Part shown: one piece after another, positions 13,619 through 14,391 of the stretch
How the letters are laid out: each line of letters starts with the position of its first letter
Position numbering within the stretch: position 1 is the first letter of the stretch
Assembly: GCF_937936315.1 (NCBI RefSeq)
Contig: NZ_CALGWU010000049.1
Coordinates: 1-14,391, forward strand
Direction: 5' to 3'
Length of the DNA stretch: 14,391 bases
DNA from: an uncultured Capnocytophaga sp.
GTDB taxonomy: Bacteria; Bacteroidota; Bacteroidia; Flavobacteriales; Flavobacteriaceae
Notes under the pieces: model-generated
Seen by the model: the letters and a program-made list of their open reading frames with translations, nothing else
Database searches by the model: none
What the model was told of the DNA's origin: nothing
Made by a program: the position numbers and the translations under genes

Positions 13619-13626
13619 TATATTTG
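13619..13626 (+). promoter_or_regulatory. -7 box ahead of the nuclease-like gene
   Basis: TATATTTG is an exact TAnnTTTG match beginning one base after the stop of the preceding gene, 40 bp before the ATG at 13666. The -33 element is not recognisable. It suggests the last gene can be transcribed separately from cassette 2. Confidence 0.5.
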
Positions 13627-13665
13627 CACAATCAAACATAAAGTAATAACTAAAACAATAATAAT

Positions 13666-14244
13666 ATGAGCAAAATGTTTAAACAGCTATTAGAGATCAT
13701 TGAATCAGATGAGTTCAAAAATAAACTAAATGAACTCAATGACAATTTCTTTAACCTAAAACAAGAAATTCACATTAGAAACTTGCTTGTTGAACTCTTC
13801 AACCAAAAACACAAAGAGCAAGGAAAAAGAGCAATTGCCGAGTACCCTCGCATTGCTAAAACTCGTGTAGATTTATCATTAATAGATAAGAATAACACAG
13901 AAACTCCTTTTAAAATAGAGTTTAAATATCACTTCCCAAAAGATAAAGGAGGTTTTTCAGAGTACCAAGAATCTATTCAGAAACACTTTAAGAATAGAAA
14001 AAGTAATGGATTTATACTCATTGTTTGCGACAGTAATGCTAATAAAAGAAAAGAATTTGAAAAAATTTGGCTTAGTAAAAAAACTAAGTTTTCAAAGCTA
14101 TCATCAGAGGATAACATCTGGAAAGAAAATCTTCAAGAAAAGTTTAAGAATACTGCTGATTCTCAAGCCTATTTTTTTGAAATCACCGTAGAAAATCCTT
14201 TTGAAACCACTTATCACTTCTTTATCTTAGAAGAAAAACAATAA
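13666..14244 (+). CDS. PD-(D/E)XK nuclease-like protein
   Basis: A 192-residue soluble protein. The N-terminal helical part (1-52) contains RNLLVELFNQ with E43. It is followed by TRVDLSLID with D69 and the strand PFKIEFKYH with E85-x-K87. That order (Glu, Asp, Glu-x-Lys) is the core of the PD-(D/E)XK nuclease fold. A following hydrophobic strand, NGFILIVCDS (114-123), fits the rest of the core. No DNA-recognition domain is seen. The ATG is preceded by AACAATAATAATATG, like the leader tails of the cassettes. It is followed by a strong terminator and closes the array. It may be an effector nuclease, a restriction-like protein or a catalytically changed relative; without partners this cannot be settled. 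Confidence 0.6.
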   Translation: MSKMFKQLLEIIESDEFKNKLNELNDNFFNLKQEIHIRNLLVELFNQKHKEQGKRAIAEYPRIAKTRVDLSLIDKNNTETPFKIEFKYHFPKDKGGFSEYQESIQKHFKNRKSNGFILIVCDSNANKRKEFEKIWLSKKTKFSKLSSEDNIWKENLQEKFKNTADSQAYFFEITVENPFETTYHFFILEEKQ

Positions 14245-14260
14245 GACTTCCTACAAAACA

Positions 14261-14297
14261 AAAAACTCCCCAACGCATAATGCCTTGGGGAGTTTTT
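14261..14297 (+). terminator. Intrinsic terminator at the end of the accessory array
   Basis: AAAAACTCCCCAA (14261-14273) pairs with TTGGGGAGTTTTT (14285-14297); the inner GCA/TGC can extend the stem. A T-run follows on the + strand and an A-run precedes it, so it could also act on minus-strand transcripts. Confidence 0.9.
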
Positions 14298-14345
14298 ACT
14301 TATTATCTTTTCTATTTGTTCAATTCATCATAATTCATAATAAAA

Positions 14346-14376
14346 AAAGAGCAACTCTTTATCAGAATTGCTCTTT
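14346..14376 (-). terminator. Hairpin terminator for a minus-strand gene beyond the window
   Basis: AAAGAGCAA (14346-14354) pairs with TTGCTCTTT (14368-14376), and TCT/AGA extend the stem past one mismatch. The A-run at 14342-14348 becomes a T-run on the minus strand, so the terminator best serves transcription coming from the right. A possible minus-strand stop TAA at 14377-14375 fits this, but too little sequence remains to call a gene. Confidence 0.6.
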
Positions 14377-14391
14377 ATAAGAAGGCGGCGA

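Noticed and set aside
9563..14244. Transposon or integron-type element around the cassettes
   Set aside because: No transposase, integrase, terminal inverted repeats or target-site duplications could be found.
14375..14391. 3' end of a minus-strand gene at the right edge
   Set aside because: Only about four codons before a possible stop are present; too short to support. Only the hairpin is called.

Overview
The window looks like a piece of a Flavobacteriaceae (Bacteroidota) chromosome, most plausibly Capnocytophaga. The signs are several TAnnTTTG promoter -7 boxes with a TTTG about 20 bp upstream, little use of Shine-Dalgarno sites, a NagB/PIG-L-type fusion glucosamine-6-phosphate deaminase, a grpE-dnaJ operon whose DnaJ has only two zinc motifs, and a PorT-like outer-membrane barrel. 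The genus is an inference; no rRNA or other taxonomic marker is present.

Left part (1-3890, + strand). A promoter precedes a compact, overlapping run: a small antitoxin, a RelE/ParE-type toxin, a PorT-like outer-membrane beta-barrel protein and a YehP-like von Willebrand A protein. The toxin-antitoxin genes are visibly more AT-rich than the VWA gene. After a gap of about 180 bp come a small lipoprotein that resembles a free-standing peptidase-inhibitor I9/subtilisin-propeptide domain, and 6 bp later a LOG-family nucleotide phosphoribohydrolase. A double-palindrome hairpin ends this block.

Central part (3890-9545). A near-ideal Bacteroidota promoter drives the 647-residue NagB/PIG-L protein. 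A strong bidirectional terminator separates it from the convergent grpE-dnaJ chaperone operon on the minus strand. grpE has an unusually long acidic N-terminus, and two sigma-54-like motifs plus a palindrome lie upstream of it. Upstream of grpE, also on the minus strand, is a WYL-domain regulator. It is transcribed away from a DUF2493/SLOG protein, and a perfect 8-bp inverted repeat lies between the two.

Right part (9546-14391, + strand, AT-rich, accessory). This is a repeated cassette array. A 52-bp sequence occurs identically at 9563 and 12064. Each copy is followed directly by a small protein of beta-propeller-blade or Asp-box type, then an intergenic hairpin, then a 400-405 residue cytosolic protein made of YD/RHS-like hairpin repeats. 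The two large proteins are clear paralogues; the two small ones are strongly diverged. Between the cassettes lies a gene (possibly uracil-DNA-glycosylase-like) that is open in one frame for 252 codons except for two internal stop codons. After the second cassette comes a protein with a PD-(D/E)XK nuclease-like signature, a strong terminator, and a second hairpin that would serve a minus-strand gene beyond the window. I do not recognise this array as a described system. Conflict or defence modules, or polymorphic-toxin immunity arrays, are possible contexts, but the sequence does not prove a function.
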